Counted from the first letter of the stretch, positions 32,690 through 44,759 are shown. The stretch: DNA of 64,000 nt from Ambrosia x helenae (GCA_030844895.1 CM061233.1:92279563-92343562); one strand, 5' to 3'. Translations and numbers: made by a program. The notes: generated by a model from the sequence alone, not told the origin.

Positions 32690-33510
32690 GTAAATGTTTT
32701 ACACATGTGTAATACAACCAAAAATATACAAAAAAAAAACAAATAAGTGATGGTGAAGAGTTTACACATGTGTAAATCAACCGTAAATGTGTAAAATCGA
32801 CAAAAATTTGTGAATCGATTGTCAAGAATAACCTTCAAACAAAGTGCAAATCAACTATACATTTGTAAAACAGACACAAATTAAACACTTTACACATGTG
32901 TAATCTAGTTTCACATAAGTAAAATAGACACAATGTGAAATAGACTAGTTTACACATGTGTAATGCAGATGCATATATGTAAAATATAAATAGAAAATGT
33001 CACAATGAACACTTTACACATGTGTAATTCAGTTGCGGATACATAAAATCGACACATACATGTGATAGGGAGAATTTACACATGTGTAAAATAGATACTT
33101 TCACAAATAGAATTTGAATATTTGTATCAAATGGTTAATTTCTTGAAGTTTACTAGATCAACAAGATATTTTAAGTAGTTTAAAAATGTATAAATGCTAT
33201 ATGTGGTATTGATTTACACAAGTGTAAATGTTATTTAACCAAAATTTATTGTACGAATGTGATGTTGATTAACAAAGGTGTAAACTGGGTTAGAAACCCC
33301 CACTAAAACAGAATATATATATATATATAACAAACACAAGTTTAAATATGTTTTTAACAAGAGTAGTTTAATTAACTCACATATTAAGACATACATATTC
33401 ACTTAGTTAAGATAAAGTGGGTTAGAAACCAAAAATAAAAACAAATAGGAAGGAGCATGTGTAAACCATAAACTTACTCACATGTAGTGTTCCAATTTAC
33501 ACATGTGTAC
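32690..33510. repeat. Array of TTTACACATGTGTAA palindromes in E1
   Basis: At least nine full or near-full copies of (T)TTACACATGTGTAA occur at irregular 50-120 bp spacing, for example near 32698, 32759, 32891, 32950, 33012, 33074 and 33498. More degenerate half-sites (ACATTTGTAAA, TTACACAAGTGTAAA) lie between. The intervening DNA is AT-rich and non-coding. Confidence 0.85.
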
Positions 33511-34093
33511 TAATGAACAATCAAACATCAAACATACTTAATTATAAAAAGACACTAAAAAACATTTATATAGAAATTACAAAAAGTTGACATAATGAAA
33601 TCCAATTGTAAATTTCACCAACATAACAAATACAAAGAATTTTTTTTTTTATTAATGTTCAATAACGTAAAACAAAATCATTCATTCACTAAGACTATAT
33701 TAGATTCATCAGTAACAATATCTTCATCACACACATACACATAGATGTCCTCTTATATTTCAGCATTGGTATAGCCTCTTACAGTAGATTGCATGCTAAT
33801 AAGGTTCTATGCAACAAAGTAGTCCAAGCCTACCTGCAAAACAAAACCAAATAATAGAGGAACACAAAGCAATAAATAAATACATAAACAAAATGAGAAT
33901 ACAAGTAAATTTTATCAATATTATCAGTAAAGCGTAACAAATCTTAACCTTCAACACATACCTAGTTTTAACCATAGGAACCACAATAGCAACATCCCAT
34001 CATTTGAGGAAATCCATTTTGCCACAAAGTAATTCCACATAAAACCAATACCATTGCAGTCATAAGCCAAAATACCTATAACATTTTTTTTAA

Positions 34094-34513
34094 GGGAAAA
34101 TGGATTTTAATACTCCCAACTATCGCCTATTGGCGGATAATACTCCCAACTATCACTTTGGCCAATAGCACTCCCAACTTTCAACTTATTTTCTTCCATC
34201 ACCCCAAAACTAACAGAGGTCTAACCTGGTTAGTCTTTGTGGCCAAAATGTAAAAACGAAAACTTCTATGTGGCCAAAATATAAAAACCAAAACTTAAGG
34301 GGCATTTTTTAATTTTTTTTATTTTAAATACCCAACCTCCCCCTGCCCCTTCTCTTCTGTTGTGACAGACCCACCACCATTTGCCGCCAGCCACCACCAC
34401 CACCACCATCACCATATTCGATCAGCCTCGGCCCACCACCACCACCCTTCTACGGCGGCTCCGACGACAACACAACACTCACACCCACCCCCTTCAACCA
34501 ATAATATCTTAGA

Positions 34514-34560
<47 letters not shown>

Positions 34561-34889
34561 GCGAGTTAGAGAGAGAGAGGGTGACATAACTGATTCCGGC
34601 GTCTTCAACCCCTGCCCCGACGACAACACAACAACACAGCACCGGCGTCTTCAACCCCCTGCTCCACCGTCTTCTCCATCGTCTCAGCTCCACCGTCTGC
34701 TCACCGGGGTTTAGGGTTCCAATTAGGGGTTTAGGGTTCCGATTAGGTCTCAGCTCCACCGTCTGCTCCACCGGTTTCTCTAGAAACAGGTCTTGAATCT
34801 CTGCTAGAAACAGGGGTTTAGGGTGGCTGGGTGACCGGAGCTCCGCCGTGGTTCTAACAGATCTTGAATCTCGTCTTGCATCTTCTCTC

Positions 34890-34960
<71 letters not shown>

Positions 34961-35159
34961 AGTTCTAACAGATCTGGATGGGTGGCGGGTGGGTGGCCGG
35001 AGCTCCGCCGTGGTGGGTGGCCGGAGCTCCTCCCAGCTCTGCCCTCTCTCTCTCTCTCTCTGAAGTCTCTCTCTCCCTCTCTCTCTCTCTCTAAACTCTC
35101 TCTCTCTCTCTCTATCTCTCTAAACTCTCTCGTCTGATATGGATATGGATAAATGGATT

Positions 35160-35206
<47 letters not shown>

Positions 35207-35413
35207 CATAATAATAATAATAAAAAGTTTCAAAAATGTCACAAAGTTTTGGTTTTTACATTTTGGCCACAAACACTAACCAGCTTAGACCTCCGTTAGT
35301 TTTGGGGTGATGGAAGAAAATAAGTTGAAAGTTGGGAGTGATATTGGCCAAAGTGATAGTTGGGAGTATTATCCGCCAATAGTCGATAGTTGGGAACTAA
35401 AATCCATTTTCCC
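34094..35413. mobile_element. TIR element E1b nested in E1, with 10-bp TSD
   Basis: Ends are GGGAAAATGGATTTTAATAC at the left and, reverse-complemented, GGGAAAATGGATTTTAGTTC at the right. About 190 bp of inverted repeat follow (ACTCCCAACTATC, TTTGGCCAATA, CTTCCATCACCCCAAAACTA). The flanks TTTTTTTTAA at 34084-34093 and 35414-35423 are identical, a perfect 10-bp target duplication typical of Mutator-like elements. The core holds (GA)n at 34515-34558, (CT)n at 34886-34960, (AAT)n at 35161-35220 and GC-rich CCACC-type sequence that gives only spurious ORFs. Confidence 0.9.
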
Positions 35414-36325
35414 TTTTTTTTAATAATCACAATCTGATCCTCAAATTCCTAAAAGTCAATCCACTCAACAGGCTCCACTATTTAATAACCTTCAAACTCA
35501 TTTGACCGAAAACACAAAGAAAAAACCCAAATCAAAAGGAAAGGAAAACACAAATATCATCTCCAAACCATTAGCACCATAACATTTTATTAGACTATTA
35601 GAGTAAATGATTCTCTTCCAATAACAAAAAAATCGACCAACTCACAAACCAAGCTACACATCGATCCTAATAATATAATAAAAACAATGAAATCACAAAC
35701 AATTACAATAGAAATAGGACAAAAATAAGAAGGCATGTATTCTCAACTTACAAATACGTAAACATCATGGTAAGAGATCAAAAACATAATAGATTGACTT
35801 TAACTAAGAAATTAGGGAAAATTACATGTAATAAAGTGAATGATGATAAACCATGATTGCATTCACCATATAAAACAAATTAGGGAAAATTACAAACCCC
35901 TTAGAAAATAAAATCATGGAATACATGTAAGAAAATTTACACAATCATTGAAAATTTGGAATCGATTGATAATAACTAAGAAATCATTGAATCAAAATCA
36001 TGGAATAAAAAATTTAAACCTGTAGACCAGTTCACGAAATCTTTGAAGATGACTAAGAAATCGTTGAAGAACAAATATTGGATTCACAATCGAATGAAGA
36101 TTATATAGACACACAAATTGTTAAAGGAATCAAAATCAAATGAAGGTTGACATCAGGTTTATGCGTACGAATTTTTCTAAATGATATGCTGGGTTTTATG
36201 AGTAGGTACAATTACTACTTTACCCTTTTAATTAAAACACAAGGGAAATAAATGAGTGGCTAAGATTTGTTCTCATGGTTCTCATAAAAGATGGGTGTTT
36301 TCATTTAAACCCTCCCCTATATATA

Positions 36326-37682
36326 GGGTTGGGTTAAAATGAGAACTCCATTGAGTTGTGAGAAATAGAGAACCATTATGGACCATTGATCTTAATGATC
36401 CAATGGTTAAGATTAAATCTTGAGATTTTTTGTCTTTACTTGTTAATTAATATATTTTAATACAATAAAAGTACATTAAAGGGTATTTAAGTAAAACCAC
36501 CATGAAAGAGAGATAATTAATATAATATTATTTTAATTTTTTATTCAATTATTCCAAAAAATCATTTTTGAAAGGAAAATCTGATGAGGATGATCTACGA
36601 TGATTTACACTGGTTTAATTATTTACACCAGTGTAAATCTGTCATACACAAACTTCTAAGAAATACGTTAGTGTAAATCTGCCATACATAAATTATTCAA
36701 AATTCGTAATTTTTACATTTGCTACTATGTCATCTGTCCCCTCGAGTTTTACACTTTTGTCAAAATTACGTTGGTGTAAGACAACACAAAAACATCGTAA
36801 AAAAAACTTGAACACGCGAACTTGCTCCCCAAAATGTTGATCATCATCGACCTCTCTTCATTGTCCACCCTACCGAATTTAATAAAACCACAAACTCAAA
36901 AAACTTGAAGATCGTCTTCATTCGCCTCTCTTCGTTGACCCGCGCTACGCCCACCCAAAAAACACACAATTTCTTTACCTACATTCACATTACATCAAAA
37001 ACATCTATTACTATCAAAAGGACCAAATTTGATCAAGCATATATTTAACCAACAAAAATCAAACCTAAAAATGTATAAAAAATAACAACCAATTTTTTCC
37101 AAACATGTAATATGTATATAAATACTTATTACGCCGGTGTAAATAACCAACAAAAAACTCAAATTTCATCAAGCATATATTTAACCAGCAAAAATCAAAC
37201 CTAAAAATGTATAAAAAACAACCAGTTTTTTCCAAACATGTGATACGTATATAAATACGTATTACACCGGTGTAAATTATCAATAAAAAAAACTCCATTA
37301 TTAAAAATATTCATTTTTTTAACTTTATTTTATTTTTTTAATTGATTTACTTTTTTAAAACAAAAAATCAAATTGTACCAACCATCCATAAAATTTGTAT
37401 GATTTACACTGGATTAATTACACCAGTGTAAATCTGCAACACACAAATTTCTACAAAAATACACTAGTGTAAAAAAAACAAATTAGAAAGATGATAGTTT
37501 GTGGAATATGAAAAAACTACAACCTTTTAGAATATTCTACAAAGGAGAAGGGGGTGAAATATTTAGCACCAAAATCTGAAAACAAGAAAGTACATCTTCT
37601 CACTAAAATTTTAATTTGGTATCTCTCTAATCATCAAATACTTCAACCATTTGTGTTGTTATAAACCCAACCACAAATGCAC

Positions 37683-37745
<63 letters not shown>

Positions 37746-38460
37746 CTGATCGGAAAACCCATCGGAAAAAGCCACCGGGAAACCCACCTTCACCATCGAA
37801 CCTCCTCCCCCCCCCCCCTCTCCCCCCTGTCGTCATACCCGTCGTACACCACCACCGTCTTCCTAGCATCATCCACCACCATTCGTCGACATCCCTTCGT
37901 CTTCAACCCCCTTCATCTTGAACCACCTTCCTGTCCCCCTTTCACCATCATTGGACCACCTTACAACCACCTACGACCCACCTGTAAAGCCACCTACAAC
38001 CCACCTGCAAAACCACATCGGAAAAAAAAAACCCACACAGTCGAACCACCTTCCCGCCGCCCTTCTCACCATCATCGGACCACCTTCCTCCTTTCACCAT
38101 CATCGGGGCGCCATCCAAGAACACAGATCTGTTCTTGTTTGTTTTAGAGAGAGAGAGAGAGAGTCTGAAGTGTGTGTGTGTGTGTGTGTGTGTTTATGTG
38201 TGAGAGAGAGCTAATTTGATTTATTATGATTATTATTATTAGAATTTAAACAAAGTTAGTTGGGGTGGGGGTGGGGTGGGGTAGGGTAGAGTAGAGTATT
38301 ATTACTAAAATACACATAATACTTGTTTTCAAAAGACTTTCTTACCCCTAAATAAAAAAATACAAAAAACTAGAAACATGATGGTGTGTTACTTTGTGAT
38401 TGGTCTAGAGGAGTTCTCTAGTTTTCACAACTCAGTAGAATTCTCATTTGAACCCAATCC
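36326..38460. mobile_element. TIR element E2 (2135 bp)
   Basis: It starts GGGTTGGGTTAAAATGAGAA and ends, reverse-complemented, GGATTGGGTTCAAATGAGAA. The inverted repeat continues for about 50 bp (ACTC.A.GAGTTGTGAGAAATAGAGAAC type). TA tracts lie on both sides (36318-36325 and 38461-38484). It contains TTTACACTGGTGTAAA-type palindromes near 36605-36680 and 37135-37470, an (AAT)n tract at 37684-37742, a CCACC-rich block at 37760-38110, (GA)n and (TG)n near 38150-38195, and a G-run tract at 38261-38290. No transposase. Confidence 0.85.
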
Positions 38461-38484
38461 TATATATATATATATATATATATA

Positions 38485-38751
38485 GGAATGGGATCATTTG
38501 AGAACTCACCCGAGTTGCGAGAACTTGAGAACTCCTCTGAACCAATCACCAAGTGACACACCATCATATTTGTATTTTTTGTATTTTTTTAATTAAGGGT
38601 AACAAAGTCTTTTACCACAACTAGTTAGGGATAATTTAGTAATAATAACACCCACCCCACCCAACCCCACCCCATCCTACCCCCACCCCACTTCAACATA
38701 GATTTAAATTAATGTTTTTTTTAATCATAACTTCTCACCAGATCCACCTTC

Positions 38752-38784
<33 letters not shown>

Positions 38785-39088
38785 AAAGAACATATCTGTG
38801 ATAGTTGGTGCCCGACGGCTATTGTCGTTTGATGATGGCTTGGTGACGGGGGTGAGGGTTAGAGGGGGAGGGGCTGTGGTGGGTCGATGGTGGGGAGGAG
38901 TTGTGGTGGTTCGTCGGTGGGAGATGGTCTACGGGATGTGGTGGGTTTCGATGGTGCAGAAGGCTAGAAACAGGAAGACGAAGGTGGATCTGGTGGTCGA
39001 TGAATGTAGAGGTTTCGATGGATCTGGCGGGAGGTGGGCGATGGTGCATAGGCTGGAACAGGAAGACGAGGGGTATTATTATTTATTA

Positions 39089-39131
<43 letters not shown>

Positions 39132-39395
39132 AAATCATTAAGAATCGTCAATTCGTCATGTAAGATGTTCATGAAGTGGGTTCCAAAGGTTGATTTAATA
39201 ATAATCGTCAATTCGTCATTTAATAATAATTATTAAAAATTATTATTATTATTATTTTGATTTGTTTTGTAGTTGATCCGGTGATGGGTTTTTTGAAGGT
39301 GGTGGTCCTGTGATGAACAGATCTTGCCATCTTGGTGGGGGCAGGGGGCGGTGGACGGTGGGGATGAAGATGGTATGTTGTTGTTCTTCTTCTTC

Positions 39396-39441
<46 letters not shown>

Positions 39442-41188
39442 TATTTTCTGTTATTTAATTTTTTATGCGTTTTTTTTTTTTTTTTTTGTGTGTGAAAGAA
39501 GATGGTGATAGAATCAACATGATGTATGATGGGTTGTTGTTTTTTTTGTTTTTGTTGTATAAGGTAATTAACAATGGTGTAAATTTTTTGAGTCATGCAT
39601 AGTATGGGGGTGTGTAGCATGAATGTATAGATGTTTGGGTGTTGTACATTGATGTAATACAATTTAGGTGATTTGTGGGGCATTTTACAGTGGTGTAATA
39701 CGACTGTGTAGATGTTTGTTTTGGTTTGTACACTGGTGTAAAATAATTACACTGGTGTTAATGGTAGATTACACTGGTGTAAAATAATTACATCAGTGTA
39801 AATAATAGTAAATTTACATTGGTGTAAATAATTACACCAGTGTAAAGCATTCTCATTATATGTTTGTTTAGTTTTTTACACCAGCATAATTTTGTAAAAG
39901 TTTGTGTATGGTAATGTATAGATGTTTGGGTGTTGTACATTGATGTCATACAATTTAGGTGATTTTGTGAGACATTTTACAGTGGTGTAATACGACTGTG
40001 TAGATGTTTGTTTTGGTTTTTACACTAGTGTAAAATAATTACAATGGTGTTAATGGTAGATTACACTGGTGTAAAATAACTACACCAGTGTAAATAATAG
40101 TAAATTTACACTGGTGTAAATAATTACACCAGTGTAAAGCATCCTCATTATATGTTTGTTTAGTTTTTTACACCAGCATAATTTTGTAAAAGCTTGTGTA
40201 TGGTAGATTTACACTGGTGTAAATAATTACATAAATCACACAAAACATATGAAAGTTTTAAAAAAAATATAAATTAATTAAAAAATGAAATAAAGTTTTA
40301 AAAAATGATTTTTTTAATAACTTAATAAAAAGTAAAATGAAATAAAGTTTAAAACAATGAATATTTTAAAAAAGTTTGTGTATGACAGAATGCTCAACTT
40401 CTTTTTTTAAAAAAAAGTAAATTAATTGTTTAATTTAATAATGGCATAAAAATTTAGATGATATTATATTAATTGTTTCTCTCCCATAGGTTTTTACTTA
40501 AATACCCTTGAAAGTACTTTAATGTAATAAAAAAATAATTATTAATCAAGTCAAGACAAAAACTCCCATCCTTGAATCTCAACCATTAGATCATCAAGAT
40601 CAATGGTCTAGATAAGTTCCTATGGTTCTCACAACTCAAGTGAGTTCTCAAACTATCCATTCTGCATCCTCATTATATGTTTGTTTAGTTTTTTACACCA
40701 GCATAATTTTGTAAAAGCTTGTGTATGGTAGATTTACACTGATGTAAATAATTACATAAATCACACAAAAAATATGAAAGTTTTAAAAAAAATATAAATT
40801 AATTAAAAAATGAAATAAAGTTTTAAAAAATGTTTTTTTAATAACTGAATAAAAAGTAAAATGAAATAAAGTTTAAAAAAATGAATATTTTAAAAAAGTT
40901 TGTGTATGACAGAATGCTCAACTTCTTTTTTTAAAAAAAAAAAGTAAATTAATTGTTTAATTTAATAATGGAATAAAAATTTAGATGATATTATATTAAT
41001 TGTTTCTCTCTCATAGATTTTTACTTAAATACCCTTGAAAGTACTTTAATGTAATAAAAAAATAATTATTAATCAAGTCAAGACAAAAACTCCCATCCTT
41101 GAATCTCAACCATTAGATCATCAAGATCAATGGTCCAGATGAGTTTCTATGATTCTCACAACTCAAGTGAGTTCTCAAACTATCCATT

Positions 41189-41190
<2 letters not shown>
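38485..41190. mobile_element. TIR element E3 (2706 bp), same family as E2
   Basis: It starts GGAATGGGATCATTTGAGAA and ends, reverse-complemented, GGGAATGGATAGTTTGAGAA, with related sequence for about 80 bp inwards. Its left arm matches the E2 right arm in reverse (GAGTTCTC..CCAATCAC, TGACACACCATCAT) and its right arm matches the E2 left arm. (ATT)n tracts lie at 39077-39129 and 39393-39440. Palindromes of the TTTACACTGGTGTAAA type fill 39690-40220. The right end carries a 525-bp tandem duplication. TA tracts flank both sides. Confidence 0.85.
40139..41188. repeat. Tandem duplication of the right end of E3, 2 x 525 bp
   Basis: Copy 1 (40139-40663) and copy 2 (40664-41188) both begin GCATCCTCATTATATGTTTG and end with the right TIR of E3 (AACTATCCATTC). 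They differ by a few substitutions and homopolymer changes. The first TIR copy therefore lies internally and lacks a flanking TA tract. Confidence 0.9.

Positions 41191-41235
<45 letters not shown>
41191..41235. repeat. (TA)n tract
   Basis: About 20 TA units form the right flank of E3. Beyond it, 41236-41384 shows no gene. Confidence 0.95.
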
Positions 41236-41237
<2 letters not shown>

Positions 41238-41384
41238 CTTAAGTCCTGTAATAAAGCGAGCTAAGATAAATAATAAAAATAAATGCCAACCACAAAACAA
41301 TGATAGCGTAAACTAGACGTAAAGTGCGACTAAATATCACTAGAAGTCATGAATAGCGTCACTAAATTCCTTTCTAGCTACAAC

Positions 41385-41526
41385 GGGTTCTAGGATTCAT
41401 ACAGCCCGTGACATCATATTTGGGGTGTATGACATCACATTCTGGGTATGTGGCAGCTTTTTATTGGTGATAGGTGTGGGACATGGTGTGTGAATCCTAA
41501 AGTAAGGGTGTATGAATCCACAACCC
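41385..41526. mobile_element. Small inverted-repeat element (MITE-like)
   Basis: Ends GGGTTCTAGGATTCATACA and, reverse-complemented, GGGTTGTGGATTCATACAC. A 34-bp phrase starting CCCGTGACATCATATTTGG occurs at 41404 and again directly outside the right end at 41524. That pattern suggests a partial tandem copy or a long target repeat. No coding. Confidence 0.5.
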
Positions 41527-41639
41527 GTGACATCATATTTGGGGTGTATGACATCACATTTTTATTTACATCACTTTCTTTCATGTTAAATGCTTTTAGG
41601 ATTTGTCGCTAAAAATCCTAATTTTTTTTTATGACACTT

Positions 41640-42317
41640 AAATATTTAAAATAGAGAAAGTATATGACACAAAGTCCCTTAAGGGGATGGGGCGCTTTCA
41701 GAATTGGTCACAGGTACCTCACCATAAGCACGGTAACACCGCCGCCATCCATCCTGGTAGTGGTCCCGTGAACTAAATTTGGGTTCTAGTTACTGTGCTG
41801 GTAAACGGATGTGTGGTATAAACTTTCACACAAATTAATTTTTTTTTCTTTTTCTTTACTTCAATAATTAAAAAAAAATTGTTACATAATTTTTTTTTTG
41901 AGCCACATTCGTGTCCGCAGGTCGGGCGGGCGTCGCGTTGGTTCGAGAATTTTTTCGAAACCAGAACCCATTTTTGCACCCCCCCTGCGCGCGCGGGTAG
42001 GAGCCAAAGTATAATGTAACACAAAGAATTTAATCTCTTCCTTTTGGTTTCACTTTATAAACTCATATTTCATTTTCCATCTCCCCACCAATGTAGGACA
42101 AACCAAACTCACATTCACTTACATATTTCCAACGTATAATATAAAACCAAATGAATGAAGGGCAACTTAGAGATTGAATCATCTATACCGTCTTGACCTA
42201 TGAATCACCAGATGTAACTATAACTAACTGATACTTGATCAAACGAATATCCATCTGTTACAACTTCATTATTCATAAAGTTAATTGGATGCTTGCTTGT
42301 GTAACCCTTGAATCTTA

Positions 42318-42388
<71 letters not shown>

Positions 42389-42535
42389 GTGAAAATAATT
42401 GATAGTTGGATAAAGAGTCGGTGGAGTGTTGCCTCCAAAAAAGTGTTTCAGTGAAGGAAATCAGTGAAGTGATATGGCAGTGCAGGATTGATAGAAATCA
42501 GTGAAGTGAAAACATTTTCAGTGGAGCACCCCTTC
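41640..42535. repeat. Unassigned DNA with (ATT)n microsatellite at 42318-42386
   Basis: A GC-rich patch (41905-42000; gcgggcgtcgcgttgg, cctgcgcgcgcggg) lies in AT-rich sequence, and a long ATT tract of about 23 units follows. No ORF beyond low-complexity ones and no element terminus was recognised. Confidence 0.6.
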
Positions 42536-43450
42536 CCCCTAACATAGGAAGTATAGGAAACCATCATAGCTTGACATATGTAAACCCTAGTTAACTCTAA
42601 CTAACTCAATCCTAGTTGATTAAAAGGGTATTCTAGACTTTTATAAAACACCCAAACTCACCCTTCTCTGTTATAACACACTCACACAAACCAGAGAACA
42701 GAGAGAGAGAGAGAGAGAGAGAGAGGGGAGGAGCCGGAGACCTCTCCACCGCCATCGACGGCGGAGCTCCCGTTAGCAACCACCACTGAACATATTGAGA
42801 ATAAAATAGGGAAGGTCTTATAACTCACATGGTTCATTGATGTCCGTGAACTAACCATTCTCAGAGCATCATCGTCATCACCGTTACCTTCGTTCAGAAC
42901 CACCAAATCCGTCGCCGTGAGTCTCACTGACCACAACAACCACCGTGTGTATTGGTGTGTTTGGTGGTCTTTTTCGAGGTTAAGAAGAAATCTTTGATGG
43001 GATTGGGTTGTTTGTGCAGGTAGTTTTTTCAATGTTGGTTTGCAAAAAGGAGTCTGGTTTGATCAAATCTGGGAAAAAAAGATAGATCCTGATTCATGCA
43101 AATGAAGATGGTCATGGTATTAATGAAGAAGTTCGTGATGTTTGATTCTGTATATTATTCTAAAATACCAAACGTGTTGCGTTTAAAGAATTTTAAAGGT
43201 GCGTTTGAAGTTTTTTCAAATTTTCAAAGGTGTGTTCGTTTGTTTATAACGTGCGTTTAAAGAATATACAACGTGCGTTTATAATAATGAACGTGCGTTT
43301 GTTTGTCAAACCCAAATATACAACGTGCGTTTAAAGATTGTACAACGTGCTTTTAAAGAATATACAAGTGCGTTTAAAGAATAACGAACGTGCGTTTATA
43401 ATAGTGAACCTACATTTACGTGCGTTTTTACACCCTCTGTTATCACCATC
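42536..43450. repeat. Element-like region with an array of ACGTGCGTTTA motifs
   Basis: A left part (42540-43020) has AACATAGGAAGTATAGGAAAC, which recalls the TIR of E6, and a (GA)n tract at 42698-42724. From 43165 to 43430 about a dozen copies of ACGTGCGTTTAAAGA or shorter GTGCGTTTA forms occur. Terminal inverted repeats were not resolved, so the type of element is uncertain. Confidence 0.55.
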
Positions 43451-44459
43451 TTCTTCATTTTTCTTTTGCAACACCTGTTAACCTAATTGTTTTAGGTTAA
43501 AATGTTCTTCATGAAATATAGTCGAAAGTATTTCACAACAATAACGAGCATTTATTCATTACTTCTTCTTTTTAACATTCAGTATATATATTTTTTTTAA
43601 ATGACTCTTTGTTCTTCTTCTTCTTGTTGTTGGTTTTTTATTTTGATTTTTTTTCGATTCAAACTATGTTATAACATTTAATCGATTTGAAATCCTGTAA
43701 ATTAATCTTCGCTTAATTGTCTGTTGAAATAAAACAAAAATTGAACGTTTTTTTTCCTAATTTACCCTTGGTTAGATTAAGCCGATCATGATTAGAGTTG
43801 TTAATTACCATCATGTCACCACCTATATCTAAGGGCTGATAATGCTTTCTACACTTTTCACGTTAAAGAAGATATGTACGTTATCTCTTCTCTTTAAAAA
43901 ATGTTTAATTTTAAATTGTAAGAATAATTTTTTTTTTGTAATCCCATAATTTTGATGACAATACCTAATTAGCACATCAACAATCATAATCTTAAAAAAA
44001 TCATAGTGAAAAACGCATACTCAAAGCATCATGTCGGTCGTGATATGTGTAATCAAATGAGAAAATTATTTTCCATTTCTTCAGTTATTTCACAAAACGT
44101 CATGTTATTATTTGTTGACACCTTTCGCCGTAACGATAAGCATTCCTAGCATGATCTTGTCTTTTTATGAATAAGCTGGAGCTTTGGTAATTTTTATGAA
44201 TTGATTTTTTTTTTTTCAATTCTAGATGGTGTTTGCTTTTTTTTTTTTTAATTATATATTAGTAATAGCTAGAATGCATAGTGATGATATTGGTTGTTTA
44301 ACTGTTTTTTTTCTTTTTTTTTTTTTTTTTTTTTGACTTCTATCAATTTGTATGAAATCAAGGTTTTCGCCAAACCCACCTCATGTGTTTTCTTTCTGTC
44401 TTTTCGTTTTTCTACAAACTCTTTATCTTGGTCACTCCCTTTCTTAATTTTTATTTATT
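43451..44459. other. Unassigned AT-rich DNA
   Basis: T-runs at 44205-44255 and 44306-44334. No gene, terminus or repeat array seen. Confidence 0.5.
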
Positions 44460-44759
44460 AACATATTAAAATTTAATCACAACTTAGACTGTCCGTTGTG
44501 ACCCGCGAGCGACTAGTCGCAGCCACAAACCAATCCACATGGCTAGCTTGAACTACAACAGCCTTCAGCGAGAGCTGGCGCGAGCGAGTTGACGGCTACT
44601 CACGTGTGCTAGCGAGCAGATTTTTGAACGTTAGCAACAGCTAGTTTGGCTATTTAAAAAAAAAAAAAACTTTTTATTCACAAACAAACAATACAACATA
44701 CACTCTTCAAGCTACAATTCAAAAATCAACCTTAAATCTTTACAAAAAAAATGGGTCTA

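Larger units (their letters stand above)
29411..36317. mobile_element. TIR element E1 (6.9 kb with nested insertions), Mutator-like by inference
   Basis: It begins GGGGAGGGTTATCTTGAGAA next to TATATATATA (29401-29410) and ends TTTAAACCCTCCCC next to TATATATA (36318-36325). The outer ten bases (GGGGAGGGTT / AACCCTCCCC) are perfect inverted repeats. The GAGAAC-type subterminal motif is shared with elements E2, E3 and E8. It carries a solo LTR (29735-32267) and a nested TIR element (34094-35413); without them it is about 3.1 kb. Its core holds an array of TTTACACATGTGTAA palindromes (32690-33510). No transposase was found, so it is non-autonomous. Confidence 0.75.

Noticed and set aside
32690..33510. 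CRISPR-like array
   Set aside because: Irregular spacing, palindromic short units, plant transposon context and no cas genes.
34848..35063. ORF rich in Ser-Leu repeats
   Set aside because: It is a (CT)n microsatellite read as protein.
38798..39163. ORF of 121 codons in E3
   Set aside because: GGTGG-rich and (ATT)n low-complexity sequence with no recognisable domain; the matching frames in E2 and E8 are not conserved.
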